Position numbers and translations under genes: made by a program. A DNA stretch of 26,589 nucleotides from DATGMB01 sp035293845 (GTDB lineage: Bacteria > Acidobacteriota > Terriglobia > Bryobacterales > Bryobacteraceae), in assembly GCA_035293845.1 (NCBI GenBank), contig DATGMB010000277.1:1-26589 (forward strand). The letters are read 5' to 3'. Each line of letters starts with the position of its first letter. The stretch's first letter is position 1. Below, in pieces: positions 1-5,863 of the stretch. Under the pieces are notes generated by a model that had not been told where the DNA came from, ran no database searches, and worked only from the letters and a program-made list of their open reading frames with translations.

Positions 1-2
1 CC

Positions 3-362
3 AATTCGCAGGACGGCACGGTATCGGTCGTCGACCTTCCGACGAAAACCGTGATCAACACCTTCCGCGTGCAGACCAAGCGCTCCAATCGCCTGAAGTT
101 CTCGCCGGATGGCCGCCTGGTGCTGATTTCCGATCTCGAAGTCGGCGAGCTGCTGGTGCTCGAGCGCGGGACCCGCCGCGAGTTGAAGCGCATGAAGCTC
201 GGCCGCCAGCCCGCCGGCATTCTCATCACCCCCGATAGCGCCCGCGCCTACGTCGCGGTGACTGGCGATAACAATGTCGCCGTGATCGACCTCAAGACTC
301 TGGAACTCACGGACCGCCTGCAAACCGGAACCGGACCGGACGGCATGGCGTGGATTCGGTAA
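3..362 (+). CDS. YVTN-type beta-propeller protein, C-terminal part only
   Basis: The reading frame is already open at the left edge, so the true start lies outside the window; about 119 C-terminal residues are visible. They contain repeated blade-like units: DGTVSVVDLPTKTVINTF at the start, then SPDGRLVLISD, and later TPDSARAYVAVTGDNNVAVIDLKTLEL. The pattern PDG/PDS + hydrophobic strand + xVxVIDLxT is that of YVTN/lactonase-like beta-propellers. In soil bacteria these are usually secreted or periplasmic proteins, but the signal peptide cannot be seen. The last blade ends in TGTGPDGMAWIR directly before TAA, a normal end for this family. The substrate is unknown. Nothing connects it functionally to the toxin-antitoxin remnant downstream. 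Confidence 0.8.
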   Translation, partial: NSQDGTVSVVDLPTKTVINTFRVQTKRSNRLKFSPDGRLVLISDLEVGELLVLERGTRRELKRMKLGRQPAGILITPDSARAYVAVTGDNNVAVIDLKTLELTDRLQTGTGPDGMAWIR

Positions 363-371
363 AGCGGGCCT

Positions 372-406
372 CGATACGTATCGTCCCACTGGTAGGATAC
401 GTATAG
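372..406 (+). promoter_or_regulatory. Tandem palindromic operator of a former toxin-antitoxin locus
   Basis: A perfect 12-bp palindrome, CGATACGTATCG, occupies 372-383. A second copy of its core, GATACGTAT, occupies 396-404 and ends three bases before the ATG at 408. The two cores are 23 bp apart, about two helical turns. Paired palindromes directly in front of an antitoxin start are typical of type II toxin-antitoxin autoregulation, where the antitoxin or the complex binds its own promoter. The following genes are broken, so this is probably a relic, or a site still bound by a related antitoxin elsewhere. The repeats are seen; the operator role is inferred. Confidence 0.55.
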
Positions 407-407
407 G

Positions 408-437
408 ATGTCGAAACTGACACTGAGCGTGCGCGCC
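408..437 (+). pseudogene. Antitoxin N-terminus remnant
   Basis: The ATG at 408 is followed by codons for MSKLTLSVRA, closely matching the opening of ribbon-helix-helix-like antitoxins that accompany PIN toxins (usually MSKLTLSV followed by an acidic helix). Only about ten residues remain: the frame then runs into toxin sequence and reads nonsense until a TAG at 585-587. An intact antitoxin would be about 70-90 residues, so nearly the whole coding region has been deleted. Position, downstream of the palindromic repeats and immediately before the toxin start, agrees with antitoxin-toxin order. The motif is short, so the assignment rests on the combination of motif, operator and toxin. Confidence 0.5.
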
Positions 438-438
438 G

Positions 439-778
439 ATGTGGGTTCTGCTCGATGTCAGCCGAAGGTCTGTTGGCTGCTCACGCCGTCACGACGATTT
501 ATGATCTGGTCTCGAAGGCGCGGGATTCTGTTCACGCCCGGCGGACGATTGCGAAACTCCTGCAGGTATTCCGTGTCGCGCCTGTAGATCACGGTGTGCT
601 GGAACGCGCCCTGACGCTGCGCGGCGCCGATTTCGAAGACTGCGTGACCGCCGCTGCGGCCGGCTCTGCCGGATGTCACTGGATCGTGACACGCGATCCG
701 AAAGGCTTCCGCTACTCCGGTGTCCGCGCACTGACTCCCGAAGTCGCCGCCCAACTCATCGATCGCGCGGAGCAATAG
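439..778 (+). pseudogene. PIN-domain toxin, broken by an internal deletion (VapC-like)
   Basis: Intact PIN toxins are single-domain Mg-dependent RNases of about 135-145 residues with four acidic residues. Here ATG 439 gives MWVLLDV, the usual first strand carrying the first catalytic Asp, and then the frame is lost. A different frame, open from ATG 455 to the TAG ending at 778, carries the remainder: AEGLLAAHAVTTIYDLV, then FRVAPVD, GADFEDCVTAAAA (third acidic cluster) and IVTRDPKGF (last acidic Asp). About 30 residues between the first strand and the AEGLLAAH segment are missing and the join is out of frame. Translation from 455 would give a 107-residue protein lacking the first Asp, so RNase activity is unlikely. 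A GTG or other upstream rescue start is not visible. Confidence 0.7.
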
Positions 779-852
779 CGTGCCGTACCTTCGGGCGCGC
801 CTCACTCTTGGCCGGCGGACAGCAGAAAGTTGCGACTCTCGCCCATCAATGA

Positions 853-861
853 TGCTATCCT
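853..861 (+). promoter_or_regulatory. Possible extended -10 promoter for the ROK-like kinase
   Basis: TGCTATCCT (853-861) fits an extended -10 element: TG, one base, then TATCCT. It ends 11 bases before the ATG at 873, which would put the transcript start almost at the start codon. A TTGCGA at 830-835 is too far (20 bp) for an ideal -35. No clear Shine-Dalgarno precedes 873, so a very short leader is plausible. Inference from sequence pattern only. Confidence 0.35.
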
Positions 862-872
862 CGCAATCGAAA

Positions 873-2291
873 ATGAACATCGCACCGCAGTTCCGGCCCG
901 TGCTCGACCCGGAATTCGTTCCGGCTTCGCTATGGAACCGCGCCTTCTCCGCGGCGGTCCGCGAGAGCGGCGCGGGCGAGCCGCTGGCGCTCGCGCTCGA
1001 GCGCAGCGATGGCTCGGTTTCCGTTTTCCGCACCCGCATCCTTCCGGACGCCGGCGCCGGGGCCGCGCTCAGTCTGCGCTATGCCGAGCGGCTCCTCAAG
1101 TTCCTGCTGTGGCAGAAGGGCGGATGGCGCATCACGGCCGGTGGCCCCCGCGCCATCTTCGAACATCTGCGCGCCGTCTATTCGCCCTCGGGCGCCCGCG
1201 GGTTCGATCACGAATTCATGGGCGAGCGGGTCTACGGCCGCCCCATGGAAATCGTCCACGCCGGGTTCGACGCCGTCCCGCCCGAACGCGAAGCCGCCGC
1301 GCCGCTGGGCCGTCACCTCGACGGCTACCGCATCGGCTTCGATCTGGGCGCGAGCGATCGCAAATGCGCCGCGGTGGCGGAGGGCAAGGTGGTTTTCAGC
1401 GAAGAAGTGCCGTGGAACCCCAGCGCCCAGTCCGACCCGCAGTATCACTTCGACGGCATCCACGATTCCCTGCGCCGCGCCGCCGCGCACCTGCCGCGCG
1501 TCGATGCGATCGGCGGCAGCGCCGCCGGCGTCTACGTGAACAACGAAGTGCGCGTCGGCTCGCTCTACCGTTCCGTGCCGCGCGCCGCCTTCGAGGGCCG
1601 CATCCGCCGCCTCTTCTTCGAACTGCAGGACGCGTGGGGCGGCGTGCCGTTCGAGGTGGTGAACGATGGCGAAGTCACCGCGCTCGCGGGTTCCATGGCC
1701 CTGGGCGACGGCGCCGTGCTCGGCATTGCGATGGGCAGCAGCCTGGCCGCCGGCTATGTCACGCCCGCCGGCGCCATCACCGGCTGGCTCAACGAACTCG
1801 CATTCGCGCCCGTCGATTACCGCGCCGATGCCCCCGTGGATGAATGGTCCGGCGACGCGGGCGTCGGCGCTCAGTACTTTTCGCAGCAGGCCGTCAACCG
1901 GCTGCTCGGTCCCGCGGGCATCGAACTGTCGAATGATATGCCGCTCGCCGTCAAGCTGGAGCAAGTGCAGAAGCTGGCCGCGGCCGGCGATGCCCGGGCG
2001 CTGCGGATCTACGATACGATCGGCGTCTATTTCGGCTATACCATCGCGCTTTACGCGGATTTTTACGAGATCCGCAACCTGCTGGTGCTCGGGCGCGTGC
2101 TCACCGGCGAGGGCGGCGACCGCATCCTCTCGACCGCCCGCCAGGTGCTGCGCGCGGAGTTCCCGGAACTCGCCGAACGCCTCCGCTTTCACATTCCCGA
2201 TGAGAAGGAAAAGCGGCACGGCCAGGCCATCGCCGCCGCCAGCTTACCCGCCATTCACGTTCAGGAGAAGAAGACGCATGCAATTTCATAA
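873..2291 (+). CDS. ROK/ASKHA-fold sugar kinase-like protein with extra N-terminal domain
   Basis: The protein has 472 residues from the chosen start; in-frame ATGs at 849 and 852 would add 8 or 7 residues, and nothing upstream of 849 looks conserved. Residues 1-150 form an N-terminal region rich in WQKGGWRI and YSPSGARGFDHEF-type motifs. From residue 155 an actin-like ATPase fold begins: GFDLGASDRK is the phosphate-1 loop, AIGGSAAGVYVNN follows, N264-D265 in VVNDGEVTAL supply the catalytic-type Asp, and GIAMGSSLAAGY is the phosphate-2 loop. Classical ROK kinases have an ExGH zinc site followed by a Cys cluster; here the corresponding place reads E308-L-A-F with no Cys cluster. The gene overlaps the PIG-L deacetylase by 14 bp, implying co-translation. 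It probably phosphorylates or senses a sugar or amino sugar; the substrate cannot be read from sequence. Confidence 0.75.
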   Translation: MNIAPQFRPVLDPEFVPASLWNRAFSAAVRESGAGEPLALALERSDGSVSVFRTRILPDAGAGAALSLRYAERLLKFLLWQKGGWRITAGGPRAIFEHLRAVYSPSGARGFDHEFMGERVYGRPMEIVHAGFDAVPPEREAAAPLGRHLDGYRIGFDLGASDRKCAAVAEGKVVFSEEVPWNPSAQSDPQYHFDGIHDSLRRAAAHLPRVDAIGGSAAGVYVNNEVRVGSLYRSVPRAAFEGRIRRLFFELQDAWGGVPFEVVNDGEVTALAGSMALGDGAVLGIAMGSSLAAGYVTPAGAITGWLNELAFAPVDYRADAPVDEWSGDAGVGAQYFSQQAVNRLLGPAGIELSNDMPLAVKLEQVQKLAAAGDARALRIYDTIGVYFGYTIALYADFYEIRNLLVLGRVLTGEGGDRILSTARQVLRAEFPELAERLRFHIPDEKEKRHGQAIAAASLPAIHVQEKKTHAIS

Positions 2292-3123
2292 CGCCGCCGC
2301 CGATCTCTATATTCCCGACGGCGCGGCGCCCGAAGCGGCTCTGGCCCGCACCACGCACCTGTGCATCGCCGCGCACCAGGACGATATCGAGATCATGGCG
2401 TATCACGGGATCGCCGAATGCTTCGGCCGCAAGGACCGCTGGTTTACCGGCGTGGTCGTGACCAACGGCGCCGGCAGCCCGCGCTCCGGCATCTACGGCG
2501 ATTACACCGATGAGGAAATGCAGAACGTGCGCCGGATCGAGCAGCGCAAAGCCGCCTTCGTCGGCGAGTATGCCGCGCAGATCCAGCTCGGCTACGCCAG
2601 CAGCCAGGTGAAAAACGCGCGGGACACCGTGGTGGCTGAAGACATCGCCGCGATCCTCCGCGCCACCCGTCCCGAGATCGTTTATCTTCACAATCTCGCC
2701 GATAAGCACGACACCCATATCGGCGTCGCGTTGCGCTCGATCGCAGCCCTACGCGCCGTACGCGCCGATACCCGCCCGCGCAAGGTCTACGGCTGCGAGG
2801 TCTGGCGCGACCTCGACTGGCTCCTCGATACCGAAAAGGTGGCGCTGCCCGTCTCCGCCCGCTCGAATATTGCCGCCGCGCTCGTCGGCGTCTTCGATTC
2901 GCAGGTCACTGGAGGGAAGCGCTACGATCTTGCCACCGCCGGCCGGCGGCTCGCGCACGCCACTTATTTCGCCTCGCACGGCACCGATGAGGAGAGCGCT
3001 CTCACGTTCGCGATGGATCTCACGCCGCTGGTGGATGACGCGGCGCTGAACATTTCCGATTACGTCCTGGGCGCAATCGACCGCTTCCGGGCCGATGTCG
3101 CCGCCCGCCTGGCTGCCTTCTAA
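2278..3123 (+). CDS. PIG-L family N-acetyl-sugar deacetylase
   Basis: 281 residues, starting at an ATG preceded by AGGAG at a suitable distance; the start lies inside the end of the kinase gene. The zinc-binding signature AHQDD (H33-Q-D35-D36) stands where PIG-L/LmbE proteins have AHPDD, and a second metal or catalytic segment, DKHDTH (H144, H147), follows the predicted strand EIVYLHNLA. Family members remove N-acetyl groups from GlcNAc-containing substrates such as GlcNAc-PI, mycothiol or bacillithiol precursors, chitobiose, or free or phosphorylated amino sugars. No signal peptide is visible, so it is probably cytoplasmic. The overlap with a kinase-like gene and the facing LacD-type aldolase suggest an amino-sugar catabolic role. 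The Pro-to-Gln change inside the AHPDD motif is tolerated in other members. Confidence 0.85.
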   Translation: MQFHNAAADLYIPDGAAPEAALARTTHLCIAAHQDDIEIMAYHGIAECFGRKDRWFTGVVVTNGAGSPRSGIYGDYTDEEMQNVRRIEQRKAAFVGEYAAQIQLGYASSQVKNARDTVVAEDIAAILRATRPEIVYLHNLADKHDTHIGVALRSIAALRAVRADTRPRKVYGCEVWRDLDWLLDTEKVALPVSARSNIAAALVGVFDSQVTGGKRYDLATAGRRLAHATYFASHGTDEESALTFAMDLTPLVDDAALNISDYVLGAIDRFRADVAARLAAF

Positions 3124-3124
3124 A

Positions 3125-3141
3125 CGGCGTTCGCTACGCCG
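3125..3141. terminator. Short hairpin between convergent genes
   Basis: CGGCGT (3125-3130) and ACGCCG (3136-3141) form a perfect 6-bp GC-rich stem with a TCGCT loop. It sits directly after the PIG-L stop and covers the stop codon of the opposing aldolase gene, so one hairpin could serve both strands. No T-run follows on either side, so intrinsic termination is weak at best. Confidence 0.3.
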
Positions 3142-4144
3142 GGACGGCGAGGCCGAGCTTTTCGTACCAGGGCTTGGCGGACTGAATGGCATCGTTCACG
3201 GCGTTGATGTTGCGGACGCCCTCTTTTTGCAGCCACTCTTCGAGCGCCTTCACGCCCTGCTTGGCGTAGACCGGGATGCCTTCCTTCCAGGTGGCGCGGC
3301 CGCACAGCACGCCGGAGTAATCGACGCCGGCCTCGGAGGCCATGCGCAGCGACTCAGTGAACTGCGCGTTGCTCACGCCGGCGCTGAGGTAGATAAACGG
3401 CCTGGCCGCGACGGCGGCGGCGTCGCGGAAGTGCTTGAGGGCTTCTTCGCGGGTGTAGGCCTTCTGCCCCTTATAGACCGAGGAACCCTCGACATACTCC
3501 GCGTTCACCGGGATCTCGACCTTGAGGACGTCGACTTTGTACTGCGGCTTGGAGAACTCCTCCATGCTGCGGCGGACGATCTCGGGTTTGGCCTTGGCGT
3601 ACTCGAGACCCTTTTCGTCGCCGCCCTTGGGATCATAGCCGACGAATTCGAGGAAGAACGGAATCTCGTAGGCCTCGCACTCGGCGCCGATGCGCTCGAT
3701 GAAGGCGTGCTTGACGTCGTTGATGGCGGCATCGTCCATCGGCGTGTAGTAGATGAGGATTTTGACGGCGTCCGCGCCCCAGTCGACGATGCGCTTGACG
3801 GAGACGTGCGGCAGCAGGTCGGGGAGGCGTCCGGGGCGTGTGTTATCGTACCCGCTCAGCTCGTAAGCCAGCAGCAGGCCGGCGTTGCGGCTGCGCGCTC
3901 GGGCGGCATCCAGGCCGAATTCAGGGTCGAGCAGGATCGCGCTGGCGTGCGGCGTCAGTACGCGCGTCACCGCCGTTTTGAACTCGCTCATCATTTCCGG
4001 GGTGATCTCTTTGGTGTCGACACCCCGCGCCGTCGCGAGCGCCTTTTGCAGGCTGCCGCGCTGATCCATGGCGGCCGCCGCGATGACTCCGCGCTGGTTG
4101 GAAAGCGCCTTCATGCGCTTCAGTTTTCCCTCGCTCGGTTGCAT
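3134..4144 (-). CDS. lacD: Tagatose 1,6-bisphosphate aldolase (LacD-type class I aldolase)
   Basis: 336 residues, slightly longer than the usual ~325. It would cleave tagatose (or related ketose) 1,6-bisphosphate to dihydroxyacetone phosphate and glyceraldehyde 3-phosphate. Class I features are visible: MDQRGSLQKAL near residue 26, AILLDPEFGLDA near 69, VKILIYY with K128, EIPFFLEF near 160, and DVLKVEIPVN with K208, which aligns with the Schiff-base lysine of LacD. The C-terminal part has FIYLSAGVSNAQF and GVLCGRATWKEG, typical phosphate-binding strands. It is transcribed toward the kinase/deacetylase pair with a 10-bp gap. A TATAAT box ends nine bases before its ATG, suggesting a nearly leaderless transcript. 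LacD-like proteins also include sulfofructose-phosphate aldolases, so the exact ketose is not certain. Confidence 0.88.
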   Translation of the reverse strand: MQPSEGKLKRMKALSNQRGVIAAAAMDQRGSLQKALATARGVDTKEITPEMMSEFKTAVTRVLTPHASAILLDPEFGLDAARARSRNAGLLLAYELSGYDNTRPGRLPDLLPHVSVKRIVDWGADAVKILIYYTPMDDAAINDVKHAFIERIGAECEAYEIPFFLEFVGYDPKGGDEKGLEYAKAKPEIVRRSMEEFSKPQYKVDVLKVEIPVNAEYVEGSSVYKGQKAYTREEALKHFRDAAAVAARPFIYLSAGVSNAQFTESLRMASEAGVDYSGVLCGRATWKEGIPVYAKQGVKALEEWLQKEGVRNINAVNDAIQSAKPWYEKLGLAVPA

Positions 4145-4153
4145 ACAGCCACA

Positions 4154-4159
4154 ATTATA
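4154..4159 (-). promoter_or_regulatory. TATAAT -10 box of the aldolase gene
   Basis: On the minus strand the exact consensus TATAAT is followed by nine bases and then the ATG at 4144. With the usual 6-8 base distance to the transcription start, the leader would be 0-3 bases. No Shine-Dalgarno sequence lies in this space. No good -35 hexamer was found at 16-18 bp. Confidence 0.55.
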
Positions 4160-4254
4160 TGGCGGAAACGCAAGCAGGGCGGAATCCGTGGGTGAGGGCG
4201 GGTACGGGCGCGGGGGCCAGGAGTCAGGCGCAGTGCGCCGGGGTCTGCGCTAGC

Positions 4255-5154
4255 ATGGCTGTGGTGGAAACGGAATTCGTTTGCAATGTTTGCGGGAGCG
4301 TGAACCCATGGCCGGCCGCTGCGGCGTTCGAGCGGGAGCGGCCCGGCTGCGCGACTTGCGGTTCGAGCGTGCGGCTGCGCGGACTGCTGCACGCGCTCTC
4401 CTGCGAGCTGTTCGGCACGGCGCTGCCGCTGACGCAGTTTCCGCGCGTCAAGAGCCTGCGCGGGCTGGGATTGAGCGATGCGCCGGCGTATGCCGATACG
4501 CTCGCCGCGCGGCTCGACTACCGCAACACCTATTTCCACCGCGAACCGCGCTTCGACATCACCGATGTCCCGGAGGCCGAGTGGGGCCGCTACGATTTTC
4601 TGCTGGCGAGCGAGGTCTTCGAGCACGTGCCGCCGCCGGCAGGGAGCGCGTTCGCGAACGCATTCCGGCTGCTCCGCGAGGGTGGTGTGCTGGTCTTCAC
4701 GGTGCCGTATTCGCTCGACGCGGCCACGCGCGAGCACTTCCCGGAGTTGGGCGCACATGGACTGGCGGACGTCGGGGGACGCACGGTGCTGGTGAACCGC
4801 ACCCCGCAAGGCGAGGTGCAGGTGTTCGAGGACCTGGCGTTTCATGTGAGCTTCGGCGGGCCGTCGCTCGAAATGCGGGAGTTTTCGGAAAGCGGGCTGA
4901 AGGCCGAGCTGGCGGCGGCGGGCTTCGGCGAAGTCCGCATCTACAACGCGAATTTCCCGCCGTTTGGCATCGTGCATGCGGAGTCCTGCTCGCTACCGGT
5001 GGCGGCGCGCCGCGGCGCGTACGGGATGAGCCGGGAGGCGGTGCGCGACGTGGTCGAGGAATGGCGCGTGCTGAAACAGAAATTCGACGCCGACATGCAG
5101 CGGCTGGGCCGGTCCCGGTGGTTCCGGGTGGGGCGGAAGTTCGGCTGGCTGTGA
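4255..5154 (+). CDS. SAM-dependent methyltransferase with N-terminal four-Cys zinc finger
   Basis: 299 residues from the ATG at 4255; the frame is open further upstream, but that part has no family character and would run close to the aldolase promoter. The N-terminus carries two CxxC knuckles (C10/C13 and C32/C35), a small zinc ribbon. A methyltransferase type 11-like core follows: the acidic segment RFDITDVPE near residue 100, YDFLLASEVFEHVPPP near 113-128 (the family's post-I motif), and LREGGVLVFTVPYS. The C-terminal tail SRWFRVGRKFGWL resembles tails of proteins in polysaccharide and glycan clusters, so a glycan or lipid-linked sugar substrate is possible. The motif I glycine loop is weak (SLRGLGLSD). 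It stands alone, with mscL 47 bp downstream, so neighbours do not reveal the substrate. Confidence 0.75.
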   Translation: MAVVETEFVCNVCGSVNPWPAAAAFERERPGCATCGSSVRLRGLLHALSCELFGTALPLTQFPRVKSLRGLGLSDAPAYADTLAARLDYRNTYFHREPRFDITDVPEAEWGRYDFLLASEVFEHVPPPAGSAFANAFRLLREGGVLVFTVPYSLDAATREHFPELGAHGLADVGGRTVLVNRTPQGEVQVFEDLAFHVSFGGPSLEMREFSESGLKAELAAAGFGEVRIYNANFPPFGIVHAESCSLPVAARRGAYGMSREAVRDVVEEWRVLKQKFDADMQRLGRSRWFRVGRKFGWL

Positions 5155-5159
5155 GGGCT

Positions 5160-5165
5160 TACAAT
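5160..5165 (+). promoter_or_regulatory. -10 box for mscL
   Basis: TACAAT (5/6 match to consensus) lies just after the methyltransferase stop and 36 bases before the mscL ATG. A strong GGAGGT ribosome binding site lies between them. No convincing -35 hexamer is present because that position falls within coding sequence. Confidence 0.4.
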
Positions 5166-5201
5166 CGGGTGAGATTCCAGGATGGGATCTGGAGGTAACG
5201 G

Positions 5202-5630
5202 ATGAAGGGCTTCAAAGCATTTCTCATGCGCGGGAACGTGATCGATCTGGCGGTTGCCGTCGTGATCGGCGCAGCTTTCGGCGCGGTGGTGAACGGATTG
5301 GTCAAGGACCTGATCACTCCGCTGATCGCCGCGATCGTGGGCAAGCCCAAGTTTTCGGAGATCAAGTTCGTGCTGCACGGCAGCGAGTTCGAGATCGGGG
5401 ACTTCATCAACAATGTGGTTTCGTTTTTCCTGATTGCGGCCGCGGTGTACTTCCTTGTGGTGCTGCCAATGAACACGATTATGGCCCGGCTGCGGCACGG
5501 GCAAGCGCCGCCTGACCCGACCACGAAGACCTGTCCGGAGTGTCTGAGCACCATACCGATCAAGGCGCGCCGGTGCGCGTTCTGCACCTCGGTGCTGGTT
5601 CCGGCGGCGGCGGGAGAGCAGCGGACGTAA
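5202..5630 (+). CDS. mscL: Large-conductance mechanosensitive channel with C-terminal zinc ribbon
   Basis: 142 residues, preceded by GGAGGT seven bases before the ATG. It forms a homopentameric inner-membrane pore that opens under membrane tension to release solutes on hypo-osmotic shock. The N-terminus MKGFKAFLMRGNVIDLAVAV is the classic amphipathic helix plus TM1, with GAAFGAVVNGLVKDLITPLIA as the pore-lining and periplasmic entry segment. TM2 is FINNVVSFFLIAAAVYFLVVLPMN. Where E. coli MscL ends in a short helical bundle, this protein has a Pro-rich linker and then C111-x2-C114 and C125-x2-C128, a zinc ribbon (CPECLSTIP...CAFCTS). Such tails occur in some other bacterial MscL proteins; their function is unclear. 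It has its own -10 box. Confidence 0.95.
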   Translation: MKGFKAFLMRGNVIDLAVAVVIGAAFGAVVNGLVKDLITPLIAAIVGKPKFSEIKFVLHGSEFEIGDFINNVVSFFLIAAAVYFLVVLPMNTIMARLRHGQAPPDPTTKTCPECLSTIPIKARRCAFCTSVLVPAAAGEQRT

Positions 5631-5639
5631 TGGTGGCGG

Positions 5640-5662
5640 CGCGGGCCGGCCATTGCCGCTCC
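5640..5662. repeat. 23-bp dispersed repeat, copy 1 (intergenic)
   Basis: This segment, ten bases after the mscL stop, matches 11530-11552 at 21 of 23 positions in the same orientation. The shared core is CGCGGGCCGGCCAT followed by GCCG and TCC. The mismatches are at the 15th and 20th bases. In this copy the central palindrome is imperfect. A family of such units may exist in the genome; only two copies were found here by eye. Confidence 0.5.
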
Positions 5663-5731
5663 TGGTCAGGGTGGATTATGCATATGCCACTGCAGTTTGT
5701 AAGTTGCTGATTCCATGAGGCCGATTTTTGC

Positions 5732-5756
5732 CAGGTGGATCTTCATGATCCACCTG
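5732..5756. repeat. 10-bp perfect inverted repeat between mscL and the DUF4097-like gene
   Basis: CAGGTGGATC and GATCCACCTG flank a five-base TTCAT loop. The element lies in the 233-bp gap between two convergent genes, about 100 bp after mscL. It could act as a transcript 3' hairpin for either strand or as a protein binding site. No T-run follows on either strand. The rest of 5631-5863 holds the 23-bp repeat and otherwise nothing I could assign. Confidence 0.45.
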
Positions 5757-5863
5757 CCCTTCTACAGCATCTTCCACGGTCAGCCGCTCGAGGAAATCCG
5801 GATCGAGTCTTCCTCGCCGGCCGTCCGCGGCGCGCGGCGGCCTGGGCCGGCGGTCGCTGGCCC

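Noticed and set aside
363..407. Possible terminator of the beta-propeller gene at the 372-383 palindrome
   Set aside because: No GC-rich stem or T-run; the AT-rich palindrome has no room for a loop and is repeated in front of the antitoxin remnant, fitting an operator better.
455..778. Intact 107-residue PIN protein starting at 455
   Set aside because: The first strand with the first catalytic Asp is present just upstream in another frame, so the short frame is better read as the surviving part of a broken toxin.
1666..2277. Long N-terminal extension of the PIG-L frame
   Set aside because: It is the shadow of the kinase gene in another frame; a good ribosome binding site precedes ATG 2278.
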